DNA of 35,371 nucleotides from an uncultured archaeon (GTDB lineage: Archaea > Halobacteriota > Halobacteria > Halobacteriales > Haloferacaceae), in contig CAKZPG010000020.1 in NCBI GenBank assembly GCA_937138675.1, forward strand, positions 1 through 35,371, given 5' to 3'. Positions 23,802-32,376 of the stretch are shown one piece after another (the stretch's first letter is position 1; each line of letters starts with the position of its first letter). Both the position numbers and the translations under genes were made by a program. Below the pieces are notes generated by a model, which saw only the letters and a program-made list of their open reading frames with translations, ran no database searches and was not told the DNA's origin.

Positions 23802-25388
23802 TCAGTCGGAGTCAACATCCGAGGCCGCAAACGACGCTATCGACGCCTGTTCGTTGGGATCTGTTTCGGTGGTCTGCTCGTGTCTCTCGAGGGGCTGTGA
23901 CCGCGAGGACAGCGACGCCCGACGGGCAACCACTGGATCCTCGAGTGCGGCGAGCGCGTCCGGTTTGAGCCGCTCGTACGTTGCCATCGCGTGCTCGCGG
24001 GCGGCCTCGTACTCGACGACCGGGTACGGATAGTCCTCGCCGATGACGACGCCGGACTCCTCTTGGACGTGAAGCGGCGTCTTTTCGGGCCGGTCGAGGT
24101 GCTTGACAGGTAGCGGGCGAAGCTCGGGGACGTACCGTCTGATGTACGCCCCCTCGGGATCGTTGTCCCGGACCTGCTTAATCGGGTTGTAGATCCGCAT
24201 CAGGTTCGTTCCGACGGCGCCCGCTTGTGACTGCCACTGTGTGTAGTTGATCGCCGGATCCGAGTCAACGAGATGGTAGTGATAGAAGTCCGCACCGATG
24301 CGCCAGGGCTGCTGGAAGAGGTCGGCAAAGACGCTCGCACACATCGCGCGCATCCGGAAGTTGAGCCACCCGGTCTCAGTCAGACATCGTATCGAGGCGT
24401 CAACCATCGGAAAGCCCGTCTCACCACGTTTCCACGCCCTGACCAGGTCGGGGTCGTGACTCTCTTGACGGAGTCCCTGCATCACCGGGTTGACCGCCGT
24501 CGTCATCCACCCGCTCCAGTCTTCGAGTTTCTGGTGATAGTGTTTGTTCCAGAACAGTCGCGCGACGAACATCTCCCTGCCGGCGCTATCGGGGGCGTTC
24601 TCCTGGACGTACTGATACACTTCCCGGACCGACAGCGACCCGAATCGCAGGTACGGCGAGAGCTGGCTCGTTCCGGTCCGGGCGTCGGTCGGTGCGGAGA
24701 TGTTACCGGGATAGGCCTCGATACTCTCGACGAACGCCCGGAGTTTTCGGACGCCGGGGCCCCGTCCGCCGTCGGGGATGTTCGACTTTGTCGGCTCGAT
24801 ATCGTACCCGTCCTCGATCGCCTTGATCGTGACCTGCTCGTCGAGCGACTGGACGGCGACCGTCTCGGGGTCCCACGTCGGCGGGTCGGCCTCGAACCAT
24901 GTCTCGACGTTGTCACTCCAGTCCTCGCGGGGCCAAGACTGGTTTCTGACGAGCCCGTCGCCGTCGACGAACACCGTATCACACCGTGCCGCGGCCCGGT
25001 CGTCCCGCTCTGCGCCGTAGGACGCCGTGGGGTCGGCGGTCGCGACGACGTCCCACCCAGCATCGTGGAGCCCGGCGAGGACCTCGACCGCGTCGCCGTG
25101 GGCGAAGCTGAGACTCCCACCGACCGCCTTGTAGAGACGCCGAAGGCTCGCGAGCGAGTCGTGGAGGACCTGGATCCGGGCGTCGCAGGCAAGCCCGTCG
25201 GGCCCGTAGAACCCGGGGTCGAAGACGAACACCGGCAGGACCGTGTCGTACTCCCGGGCGGCGTAGGCGAGCGCGGGATGGTCGGTCACCCGCAGGTTGC
25301 GGCGGTGCCAGAGCACACACCCCGTTCCGTCGGGCGGGGCGGGAGCGGCCTCGGCCGCGGGAACGGTTGGCATCGCCGGGGTGGACAC
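23802..25388 (-). CDS. phr: Deoxyribodipyrimidine photolyase (cryptochrome/photolyase family)
   Basis: About 528 aa. VLWHRRNLRVTDHPAL opens the N-terminal antenna (Rossmann) domain. The FAD-binding helical domain spans ~200-480: QLSPYLRFGSLS, ARLFWNKHYHQKLEDW, TGFPMVDASIRCLTETGWLNFRMR and DSDPAINYTQWQSQAG, with W and N residues expected for CPD photolyase electron transfer and FAD binding. It uses blue light to reverse UV pyrimidine dimers. A TATA-like GTTTTTTG (25411-25418) is 27 nt before a GTG at 25388, a leaderless start; ATG 25373 is the alternative. The Glu/Gln-rich C-terminal ~40 residues are a non-conserved tail. Confidence 0.95.
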   Translation of the reverse strand: MSTPAMPTVPAAEAAPAPPDGTGCVLWHRRNLRVTDHPALAYAAREYDTVLPVFVFDPGFYGPDGLACDARIQVLHDSLASLRRLYKAVGGSLSFAHGDAVEVLAGLHDAGWDVVATADPTASYGAERDDRAAARCDTVFVDGDGLVRNQSWPREDWSDNVETWFEADPPTWDPETVAVQSLDEQVTIKAIEDGYDIEPTKSNIPDGGRGPGVRKLRAFVESIEAYPGNISAPTDARTGTSQLSPYLRFGSLSVREVYQYVQENAPDSAGREMFVARLFWNKHYHQKLEDWSGWMTTAVNPVMQGLRQESHDPDLVRAWKRGETGFPMVDASIRCLTETGWLNFRMRAMCASVFADLFQQPWRIGADFYHYHLVDSDPAINYTQWQSQAGAVGTNLMRIYNPIKQVRDNDPEGAYIRRYVPELRPLPVKHLDRPEKTPLHVQEESGVVIGEDYPYPVVEYEAAREHAMATYERLKPDALAALEDPVVARRASLSSRSQPLERHEQTTETDPNEQASIASFAASDVDSD

Positions 25389-25410
25389 GATAGGTCGTAC
25401 TGCCTCCACT

Positions 25411-25418
25411 CAAAAAAC
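25411..25418 (-). promoter_or_regulatory. TATA-like box of phr
   Basis: GTTTTTTG on the minus strand, centred 27 nt before the GTG at 25388. It overlaps the track start at 25409, ruling that start out. Confidence 0.5.
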
Positions 25419-25456
25419 CGTTCCCGTCCGGTGGATGGGTCTGATTCCGGCGACTC

Positions 25457-25494
25457 TTGACATCCTCTTCTGTCTGAAAGCGAAGGAATCCCAC
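25457..25494 (-). repeat. Solo IS1341-type right end (GATGTCA type)
   Basis: Minus strand runs CGTGGGATTCCTTCGC ... GAAGAGGATGTCAA, with a short CTTC/GAAG stem. The TnpB element at the right of the window ends with the same GAGGATGTCA arrangement. No adjacent TnpB coding is present. Confidence 0.6.
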
Positions 25495-25587
25495 GGCACC
25501 GCACCACTGGGTTGGGATATTATGGGGTACAACCGACCTGTTCGCTCGGTGCGAAACGCCCCGAGGTTTGAGTTAGCTGAATGTAGG

Positions 25588-25642
25588 CACGAAGCCCCAC
25601 CCTCAGCGAGGCCGTCAGGCCGAGCAGGGTGGGGTAGTTCAC
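25588..25642 (+). repeat. Solo IS200/IS605-type right end (TAGTTCAC type)
   Basis: Perfect 9-bp stem CCCCACCCT (25595-25603) / AGGGTGGGG (25626-25634) around a 22-nt loop with paired GGCC segments, followed by TAGTTCAC. This matches right ends seen after haloarchaeal orfB/tnpB genes (recalled). It faces the opposite way to the relic at 25457. Confidence 0.65.
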
Positions 25643-25668
25643 GTCCGTTCATGCTGAGCAACACACGC

Positions 25669-25729
25669 CTCGCCGGGACAGTCGACGTGTGCATCACGCT
25701 GTCCGCCCTCTACAGGAGGTAGAGGCGAG
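25669..25729. other. Predicted three-stem branched hairpin
   Basis: Closing stem CTCGC/GCGAG (25669-25673/25725-25729) encloses two perfect hairpins: GGACAG/CTGTCC (25676-25681/25699-25704) and CTCTAC/GTAGAG (25708-25713/25719-25724). The strand cannot be told from symmetry. It may be a transposon left end or a small RNA. The ~450-base stretch 25419-25878 contains no supportable gene besides these elements. Confidence 0.45.
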
Positions 25730-25878
25730 TGCCTCGGGCCGTGCCCTCAAGATATTTCACGAGCAACGCAGGTCGTCCTCAAGCCCAGACGACCGGCTCT
25801 CACGGCACCGTTATGAGGGAGTACGACCTGTAATCGATAATTCCGATTTCAACTCCGACGTGGATTCTGACCGGGGCA

Positions 25879-26742
25879 GTGGCCGTCTGTGCCCGGGCAG
25901 TTATGGGCCCGTATCAGAAGCGGCTGCTCGGGACCGCGTCGGAGTCCGAGGTGTTGTTCGTCAGAGACACCGTCGCGCTCGGACTGTTCCTGCCGGTGGT
26001 CGTCTGGACCGCGTTGCAGTCTGGATTCGCAGGGACACCACGAGGCGTCGTCGCGATGGTTCTGACGGGCGCGCTGAACGTTGTCGGTGCGTTCATGATC
26101 TTTGCGGCGCTCGCGCGAGAAGATGCGTCGGTCGTGCTCCCGCTGACGTCCTTGTCGCCGGTCGTCACCTCACTCATCGAGCCCCTGTTGCGTGACACAG
26201 CCGTGACGCCACTCGTGGTCGCGGGAGCGATACTGAGCGCCTGCGGGGCTGCGGTGGTGAACTCCAAGCAAAACACCCTCCGAAGCGTCGTCACCGGCTC
26301 GGACACGACCGCGGTCGTGCTGGCGGTATCGGTGAATCTCGTCTTCGGGGTGACGTCTACCCTCGACGGCATCGCGACCGCGAGCGTCAATCCGCTGTAT
26401 GTCTCGGCGGTTATTGTCTTGTTTGTCGGGGTCGGGAGTGCGGGTCGACTGTTGCGAGGCGGGGCTCTCACCGAGGCGTCTCAGCGCGGGCGGCTTCTGG
26501 CGCTGTATCTGAAGGACAAGGGCGCTCTCGGCGTGCTCCAGTTCGGCGGTCTCACGGCGACGCTGTTCACCTTCGGGACGGCCCCGAGTGCGACCCAGGC
26601 CTCGATCCTGTTTCGCTCAAGCATCGTACTCGTCGTGATCATCAGTAGCGTCGGACTACAGGAGGGGTATCTTCGGCGACGGACCGTCGGAGCGATCTTG
26701 ATCGCCCTCGGGGTCGGGCTCGGTGTTACTGGGAATCAATGA
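25879..26742 (+). CDS. EamA/DMT-family transporter, 5' end unclear
   Basis: 287 aa from a GTG at 25879. It has nine to ten hydrophobic helices in two related halves, the EamA duplication: LPLTSLSPVVTSLIEPLLRD in half one and APSATQASILFRSSIVLVVII in half two, each preceding a final helix. These carriers export metabolites or amino acids. In-frame sequence upstream (ISTPTWILTGA) completes the first helix, but no ATG/GTG/TTG lies between it and a TAA at ~25830. So translation may begin within helix 1, use a rare start, or the gene lost its 5' end beside the transposon relics. Confidence 0.8.
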   Translation: MAVCARAVMGPYQKRLLGTASESEVLFVRDTVALGLFLPVVVWTALQSGFAGTPRGVVAMVLTGALNVVGAFMIFAALAREDASVVLPLTSLSPVVTSLIEPLLRDTAVTPLVVAGAILSACGAAVVNSKQNTLRSVVTGSDTTAVVLAVSVNLVFGVTSTLDGIATASVNPLYVSAVIVLFVGVGSAGRLLRGGALTEASQRGRLLALYLKDKGALGVLQFGGLTATLFTFGTAPSATQASILFRSSIVLVVIISSVGLQEGYLRRRTVGAILIALGVGLGVTGNQ

Positions 26743-26820
26743 GAAAGCCTTGCGCATTAGCGCTGGGAGGATTTTAACTCACGGGTGGACTGTACGGGCG
26801 TGAGCCCTACCGACCCGACG

Positions 26821-27741
26821 TCACTTCACGTCAGAACTCGAGGCTCGCGAGAGGAGATACACCGCCACAGCACCGAAGACGAGGTCGACGGCTGCGAGTA
26901 CGGCGACGCCGGGAACCACGCCGTCGAGCACGCTCTGGAAACGCGTGAGCTCGATAACGGTCATCACGTCACGACCGAGCATCAGCGACCGAGCGGCGTC
27001 GACGCCGTAGGTGACCGGATTGAGTCTGGCGAACGTCTGTATCCACCCCGGCAGTATTCCGAGCGGGAGAAACGCACTAGAGAGGAATAGCAGCGGGAAC
27101 TGGAGGAGGTTAGCGCCGATGATCGTCGACTCCTGGTCGCGCGTGAGGATCGCCAGCGTGTTTGAGAAGGCGACGAACCACAGCGAGAACAGGATGCCAA
27201 CGCCGATGATCCCGAGCGCACCCATCACCCCGGTCGCGATCTCGGCGCCGATGAGGGCGCCGAGTCCGAGGATGATCGTTATCTGAACGCCGATGCGGAA
27301 CACCTCCGAGGCGGTCTTGCCGACGAACACGGCTGTGCGGTTCATCGGTGTCACGAGCACTTTCTCGTACATGCCGTTCTCAATATCGTTGACAAGACCC
27401 ACGCCCGAGGTGATCGCCGCCGCGAGGGCGACCTGAATCGCGATTGCCGGCACAAGATACGTCTCGTACGTAATTCCTGGAATCCCGCGGTTGACAGCCT
27501 CGCCCGCGACGTTGCCGAACACCTCCGTGAACAGAAAGAGAAAGATGATCGGCTGGACCAGGGAGACGACCAGCACGAATGGGTTGCGCACCGCTTTCAG
27601 GTTCCACCGTTTGAAATTAACCCACACGTCCCCGAAGAACGTGTTCGAGGAGCGCTCGGCCGTCGGGCCAACGGCGACCTCGGCTGCCGAGTCGCCTGAC
27701 AGGGACTCCGACGCGGTCGACTCCGACGACGACGCGCTCAT
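26821..27741 (-). CDS. ABC-2 type exporter permease (DrrB-like)
   Basis: 306 aa with six hydrophobic helices after a ~45-residue cytoplasmic N-terminus (VWVNFKRWNLKAVRNPFVLV). NDIENGMYEKVLVTPMNRTA is the conserved cytoplasmic loop of ABC-2 permeases, and LLFLSSAFLPLGILPGWIQTFARLNPVTYG is the characteristic late segment. It pairs with the ATPase upstream, whose stop overlaps its start by 4 bp, indicating co-translation. Substrate unknown: lipids, drugs or polysaccharide precursors are typical. Confidence 0.93.
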   Translation of the reverse strand: MSASSSESTASESLSGDSAAEVAVGPTAERSSNTFFGDVWVNFKRWNLKAVRNPFVLVVSLVQPIIFLFLFTEVFGNVAGEAVNRGIPGITYETYLVPAIAIQVALAAAITSGVGLVNDIENGMYEKVLVTPMNRTAVFVGKTASEVFRIGVQITIILGLGALIGAEIATGVMGALGIIGVGILFSLWFVAFSNTLAILTRDQESTIIGANLLQFPLLFLSSAFLPLGILPGWIQTFARLNPVTYGVDAARSLMLGRDVMTVIELTRFQSVLDGVVPGVAVLAAVDLVFGAVAVYLLSRASSSDVK

Positions 27742-28805
27742 CGGGACACCTCCTCGTCGGCGGCCTGCTCGGGCTCGATATGTTCGCCGGTGATCGCGAG
27801 AAACACGTCGTCCAGCGTCGGTGCCCGAATGTTGAATCCGGTCACCGTGATCCCCTTGTCGCGGAGAGCGACTAGCAGCTCCGTTCCGTGTGTTCGGGCT
27901 GTCTCGGCGGTTACGCTAATCCCCGTCTCGGTCCGCTCAACCGTCGCGTCCGCGAACGGCTCGAACGCGGTGGCGATCGCCACGCTTCGGTCGACTGCGC
28001 CGCCACCAGTGTCGATCTCGACGTCCAGAATCTCGCCGCCGACCCGACGTTTGAGATCCGCAGGGCTCCCCTCCACGACGATCTCGCCGTTAAGGATGAC
28101 CGACAGCCGGTTACAGAGCTGGTCGGCTTCCTCGAGATACTGTGTCGTCAGGAAGATCGTCGTCCCGCGATTGTTGATCCGTCGAAAGTACTCCCAGAGA
28201 CGGTTGCGGGCCTTCGGGTCAAGGCCAGTCGTCGGTTCGTCGAGAAATACCAGCGGCGGCTGGTGGACTAGTGCCGTCGCCGCGTCCAGTCGCTTTTGCA
28301 TCCCGCCGGAGAACTCCTCGGCGGTCTTGTCGGCTACGTCGGTCAGGTCGACCAGGTCGAGCAGGTCCGAGACTCGCTGTGCCCGCTCGCCCCGGGGGAC
28401 GCCGTACGCTTCACAGGCGAAGCTGATGTTCTCCTGTGCGGTGAGTTCCGGGTCGATACTGGTCTCCTGGGCCATGTAGCCGATCGACTCGCGTATCTGC
28501 TGTGACTCCGCCCGGACATTGAAGCCGTTGACCCGGACTGCCCCGCTGGTCGGCGCGAGCAGCGTCGCCAGTACCTTGATCGTCGTTGTCTTACCCGCGC
28601 CGTTGGGGCCCAGAAATCCGAAAAACTCCCCCTCTGGAACGACCATATCGACACCACGTAGCGCCTCCGTCCCGTCGGCATAGGTCACTTGGAGATTCTC
28701 GATGTCGATTGCCCGCTCACCCTCGGCGACCGTGCTCCCGTTGACGTCGGGCCGATGCCCGTCATGGGACGGGGCGCCTACCGGGTCCGACTCTGGCGAT
28801 GACAT
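27738..28805 (-). CDS. ABC exporter ATPase (DrrA-like)
   Basis: 355 aa. After a ~25-residue disordered N-terminus comes the ATPase: Walker A GPNGAGKTT, Q-loop YMAQETS, signature FSGGMQKRL, Walker B LVFLDEPTTGLD, and H-loop replaced by TTQYLEEA. The C-terminal ~90 residues (EIDTGGGAVDRSV to FNIRAPTLDDVFLAITGEH) are the DrrA-type accessory domain. It powers the permease encoded next. GATTTTCA near 28832 is a TATA-like element. Confidence 0.94.
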   Translation of the reverse strand: MSSPESDPVGAPSHDGHRPDVNGSTVAEGERAIDIENLQVTYADGTEALRGVDMVVPEGEFFGFLGPNGAGKTTTIKVLATLLAPTSGAVRVNGFNVRAESQQIRESIGYMAQETSIDPELTAQENISFACEAYGVPRGERAQRVSDLLDLVDLTDVADKTAEEFSGGMQKRLDAATALVHQPPLVFLDEPTTGLDPKARNRLWEYFRRINNRGTTIFLTTQYLEEADQLCNRLSVILNGEIVVEGSPADLKRRVGGEILDVEIDTGGGAVDRSVAIATAFEPFADATVERTETGISVTAETARTHGTELLVALRDKGITVTGFNIRAPTLDDVFLAITGEHIEPEQAADEEVSR

Positions 28806-29121
28806 ACCGATTGGTAGGGGCGAGGGCGTGAAAATCCCCGACTTCGAGTGGGCGGGGCGACGATCAGGATATCGAACGGTACAACAACACCCCTACGAGT
28901 TCGTTCGTGCCAGCGATCGCGTCGTGAATGTGAGTCACAACGAGGCCGACAAGCTATCACCGGGGAGGCTCGCCTCATGGCCAGTCGCGGCCCTGCGTGG
29001 CCACCAGAGACTGTCCCCACGACTCCGACGTACCGGACTGTGACGCCGCACAGGACGTCGACAAGGTGTTGAGCAGTTCCGTCCCGACTGGGTCAACACG
29101 GGAGGCAACTGTCCCGACAGA
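28806..29121. other. Intergenic region
   Basis: About 315 bases between minus-strand genes, holding the drrA promoter area. No repeat or gene could be supported in the remainder. Confidence 0.5.
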
Positions 29122-30195
29122 TCACGTCGTTGGGTCGCCGTTGATCCGGGTGAAGATACGGTTCGTCCAGTCCGCTTCGGCGCGTGATGTCGGCTCGTCG
29201 CCGGTCCCCCGGATAGCATCGGCCTCTTGCTGGATGACTGGTGTGTGCGTGTCGTGGACCGTGAACTCCTCGTCACGCAGGTCTGCAAGCAGGTGTTTGA
29301 ACTGAATCGTGATGGCTGACCGGACCGCGGTCGTAGCGTTCCGAACACTCCACCAGGCGGCGTTCAGGAGTGGATTGTCAACGGTAGCATAGCCGTCGTA
29401 GCCTTCTGGATGCACGCTGACGCTCTGTGTCGGAATATCTGCGACTATCCGCCCTTCGTCGAGAAAGTACTCGACCTGTCGGCACCCGGGGACGTTCGAA
29501 TGGTGCTGGATCGTACAGACAACGTTGTCTGCAGTCGTGTACGATACGCCAATCCCGTCGTACTCGACGGTACTGTCGCCGGTGGTGTTGATGCGCTGGA
29601 CGTCGACCGACTCCTCGTTGGCCGGGTGGCCAGCCATCCGGAGCCCGACGTAGATCGGATGTACGATCCCCTCACCGAACTCTCCACCTGGGAGGTCCAG
29701 AACCCACTCTCCCCGGCCTGGCTCGCGGGGGTCGTTGTTCTCCAGCCAGCGAACCGAGACGCCGTGGAGCTCCCCGTATCGACCGCTCTCGACCAATCGA
29801 CGGGCCCGAACGAACGGCGGATAGTTCACCTGGTTGTGTACCACCGTGACCCGTCGGTCAAGCTGGTCTGCACGGTCGACCAGCGACTCGTACTCCTGAC
29901 GCGTTGCAGTCATCGGCTTTTCCAGAAGGACGTGCGCGCCGGCCTCGAGACACTGCTGTGCAAGGTCGGCGTGACTGGCGAGCGGTGTGCAGACATGGGC
30001 CCAGTCGACCGGTTCGGTCGCCAGGAGCGTCTCGATATCTGTGTATGGTGTTACGTCCCACGCCGTGGCTCGACGCTGTGCGACCGACTCGTCCACGTCG
30101 ACAACAGCCGTGAGTGTGACCCCGTCGGTTCGGTCGATCGCACGATGGTGCCATTTCGCCACGTTCCCCAGCCCGACGATCGCCGTATTCAACAT
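29122..30195 (-). CDS. Gfo/Idh/MocA family oxidoreductase
   Basis: 357 aa from the ATG at 30195 (MLNTAIVGLGNVAKWH). The N-terminal Rossmann domain has the GLGNVA dinucleotide motif and HVLLEKPMTATRQEYE, which holds the family's EKP lysine (~residue 95). The C-terminal alpha/beta domain follows, with DLPGGEFGEGIVHPIYVGLRMAG, the usual substrate-site histidine region. Members reduce or oxidise sugars and cyclitols with NAD(P)H. No sugar operon is adjacent, so the substrate is unknown. Confidence 0.9.
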   Translation of the reverse strand: MLNTAIVGLGNVAKWHHRAIDRTDGVTLTAVVDVDESVAQRRATAWDVTPYTDIETLLATEPVDWAHVCTPLASHADLAQQCLEAGAHVLLEKPMTATRQEYESLVDRADQLDRRVTVVHNQVNYPPFVRARRLVESGRYGELHGVSVRWLENNDPREPGRGEWVLDLPGGEFGEGIVHPIYVGLRMAGHPANEESVDVQRINTTGDSTVEYDGIGVSYTTADNVVCTIQHHSNVPGCRQVEYFLDEGRIVADIPTQSVSVHPEGYDGYATVDNPLLNAAWWSVRNATTAVRSAITIQFKHLLADLRDEEFTVHDTHTPVIQQEADAIRGTGDEPTSRAEADWTNRIFTRINGDPTT

Positions 30196-30278
30196 ACGAA
30201 GAAAGACATACCTCAGTGACAAAGCGTTGCCCCTACTTGCCTCCTGCACCGGGTCATCGGGTCGCCGGGAGGCGAGGC

Positions 30279-30330
30279 GTCACAGCGAAAGCAACGCGGA
30301 AGTCCACGGCTTCAGCCGTGGGTAACTGAC
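30279..30330 (+). repeat. Solo TnpB 3' end / hairpin repeat, copy C
   Basis: 52 bp, GTCACAG to CTGAC, reading VTAKATRKSTASAVGN-stop in frame. Stem TCCACGGC-TTCA-GCCGTGGG has one G-T wobble. Same orientation and exact length as copies A and B, ~20 kb away. Confidence 0.8.
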
Positions 30331-30422
30331 GCTGGTGGTGTGCAAGATACAAAGCGTCGGTAACACTTATCTGTCGGTCCGTAGGCGCAACAGTGCACGC
30401 TCCGGACCGGGGGGCAACGCGC

Positions 30423-30899
30423 TCAGTCACGTTCGGCGGCTTCGCCGAACAAGCGGTACGGACTGGTGTCTTCGCCGCGGATGAGCTGTTCGTTTGAGAT
30501 TGACAGTCCGAGTTCGCTCAGGTCGCTCGCGATCCGGGTGAGGTCGTCGTTGTCCTGCGCGACGACCCGGACAAGAAGGTTGTTCTCCCCGGCGGCAATC
30601 TCCCGGACCGAGACGACGCCCGGAAGCTCGAGGGCGTGTTCACCCATCACGTCGCGCTGGGTGATAGGTGCGGTACAGGATATCTGGACCTGCAGTTGGT
30701 AGCCAGCCTGCTCGTAGTCGATGTCGGCGTGATACCCGGTGATGACGCCGGTCGACTCGAGACGTTCGATACGCTTGCGGACCGTACTCGGAGACACGTT
30801 CCTCTCCTTGGCGATCTCGTTCGAGGAGGCGTGGCGAGCGTCGCGCTGGAGCGCGTGGAGGATGTGGTGGTCGAGGTCGTCGAGTCCTCTGAGCGTCAT
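30423..30899 (-). CDS. Lrp/AsnC-family transcriptional regulator
   Basis: 158 aa. The N-terminal winged helix (LDDLDHHILHALQRDARHA, then NEIAKERNVSPSTVRKRIERLESTGVITGYHADI) is the AsnC HTH with its diagnostic final strand. The C-terminal RAM/ligand-binding domain follows (GYQLQVQISCTAP, LPGVVSVREIAAGENNLLVRVVAQDNDDL). Such proteins form dimers to octamers and usually sense amino acids. It is monocistronic; its target is not evident from the neighbours. Confidence 0.92.
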   Translation of the reverse strand: MTLRGLDDLDHHILHALQRDARHASSNEIAKERNVSPSTVRKRIERLESTGVITGYHADIDYEQAGYQLQVQISCTAPITQRDVMGEHALELPGVVSVREIAAGENNLLVRVVAQDNDDLTRIASDLSELGLSISNEQLIRGEDTSPYRLFGEAAERD

Positions 30900-31025
30900 G
30901 ACTTCCCTTTGTACGGGAGACGAGAATGAGTCTTTTTGCCCCCCACGTGCCAGAGGTAAGCGCCAGCCCGCGCATGATGAATCGGCCGGTAGAGACGGGG
31001 CGCGTGGACTAGAGCCCGGCGGCTG

Positions 31026-31577
31026 TCACGCCAGCTCTGGGCATAGCGCGCTGAGACAATCCTTGATGAATCCAGGGACGACAATCTCGTTGCCGGTTCG
31101 GATCTTGATGTATCCAACCTGTGAGATGATATGGTAGGACAGCAGCCGGCGGGCGGTCGTCCGGAGCAGCGCTATCCAGACGTTGTCGATGATCATCGCC
31201 CCGCCCATCCACGCGACGAGCGCGCGGTCGTCAGGAACCAGCCGCAGCACAATGTACACCGCGGCCTTCGCCGTGAAGCCCACAAGAATGACGCTCGCGG
31301 CGACGGTCATCAGCTTCCAGGCGAGCACGAGCGTCAGCCAGTCGCCGGCCAACACGGCCGCGACAGACGCGCCCATGTACGCAAGGGTGTAGCCACTCGT
31401 TCGCCGGTCGGCGTCGGGCGCGTAGGCGTATGCCAGCGACAACGCGGCGACAGGGCCAAAGACGGCCGCAACGGGCTGTGTGAGCGGGTCAAGCCCCAGG
31501 AGTGTCTGCTTGATTCCGAGGTGCGCGACCGTCAGGGCCGTCCCCTGCGGTTCAAGCAGGGCCCGCGGTACCGTCAC
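31026..31577 (-). pseudogene. Deleted remnant of an Mrp-type antiporter (MrpD-like) subunit
   Basis: 183-aa frame. VAALSLAYAYAPDAD, GDWLTLVLAWKLMTVAASVI matches the early helices of MrpD/NuoL-type proton-translocating subunits, then FTAKAAVYIVLRL and RRLLSYHIISQVGY match a later segment. In full-length relatives (~500 aa) roughly 110-130 residues separate these blocks, including helices with key Lys/His residues. After QVGY the tail (IKIRTGNEIVVPGF) is unlike the family. So there is an internal deletion, a replaced 3' end and no convincing start codon. It is not functional as an antiporter subunit. Confidence 0.75.
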
Positions 31578-31682
31578 CGCCGTCAGCGCGACTGTGACCG
31601 CGGCGCCGAGCCGACGTAGGCTCGTAGAGACTGGTCGGTGCCCGCTGACGAAGCGCGGGTCGCGGAGACGGTCAGCGCACGG

Positions 31683-32213
31683 CTAGTTTCGTGGCATACT
31701 GATGTTACGCATCGGGCTATCACAGACCGGGCAGGTGCCTGGCTTGCTCTCGGCAGTTACGCGTTCGCCACAGGACAGGCACTCGTAGGTGTTTGTCCCC
31801 TCAGTTACGGCCGCTCCAGCGAACATATCGATCGCTGCGTCGGGGTGAGTGCTGAGTGCCACCCGGATATCGGTCGTGCTCACGACTCCGACAGCATCAC
31901 CACCGGCTTCGACGACGAGCCGCTTGATCTCGTACTCGTTCATCCGATCGATCGCGGTCTGGAGATCAGTGTCTCGCGAGATGGTGACCACTGGGGTAGT
32001 CATTAGCTCCGAGATAGGCGCCTCAAGACGGTTTTCTCTGATCCCTGCAAGGAGGTCTGTCTTCGTCACGATACCATCGGCAGGTCCGACGACGACTGAC
32101 CCAATCCCCTCCTCGAAGAGAATCGCGGCCGCCTCACGCGTCGGCGTGTCAGCCGTGACCGACCGGACCGGTTCGGTCATTATCTCGTCGATTGGCTGGT
32201 CACGATCGTTCAT
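31683..32213 (-). CDS. Tandem CBS-domain protein with C-terminal zinc ribbon
   Basis: 176 aa from MNDRDQPIDEIM (32213); the track's extra 96 residues are spurious. Two CBS repeats are visible: EPVRSVTADTPTREAAAILF with GSVVVGPADGIVTKTDLL, and TPVVTISRDTDLQTAIDRM with RLVVEAGGDAVGVVSTTDI. They usually bind adenine nucleotides. The last ~35 residues (YECLSCGERV...CPVCDSPM) form a zinc ribbon. It is common in haloarchaea as a cytoplasmic energy-sensing regulator; the partner is unknown. A TATA-like CTATATGATA (32231-32240) lies ~23 nt upstream. Confidence 0.9.
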   Translation of the reverse strand: MNDRDQPIDEIMTEPVRSVTADTPTREAAAILFEEGIGSVVVGPADGIVTKTDLLAGIRENRLEAPISELMTTPVVTISRDTDLQTAIDRMNEYEIKRLVVEAGGDAVGVVSTTDIRVALSTHPDAAIDMFAGAAVTEGTNTYECLSCGERVTAESKPGTCPVCDSPMRNISMPRN

Positions 32214-32230
32214 ACACTGTGTTGAGAATG

Positions 32231-32240
32231 CTATATGATA
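32231..32240 (-). promoter_or_regulatory. TATA-like box of the CBS gene
   Basis: TATCATATAG on the minus strand, centred ~23 nt before the ATG at 32213, implying a nearly leaderless transcript. Confidence 0.5.
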
Positions 32241-32376
32241 ACACTGTTGACGGCGATGCGTCTGCTCGGGCTGATCGACCCTCCTGTGCCTGCACAAGCA
32301 CCGGGTGCCACACCAGAGCTGGTTTGTCACCCCCGAGGGGTTGCGGGGGATCTGACCCTCGCAGGAGCCACACAGA

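Noticed and set aside
24273-25460. 395-aa plus-strand ORF
   Set aside because: Antisense shadow of the photolyase gene.
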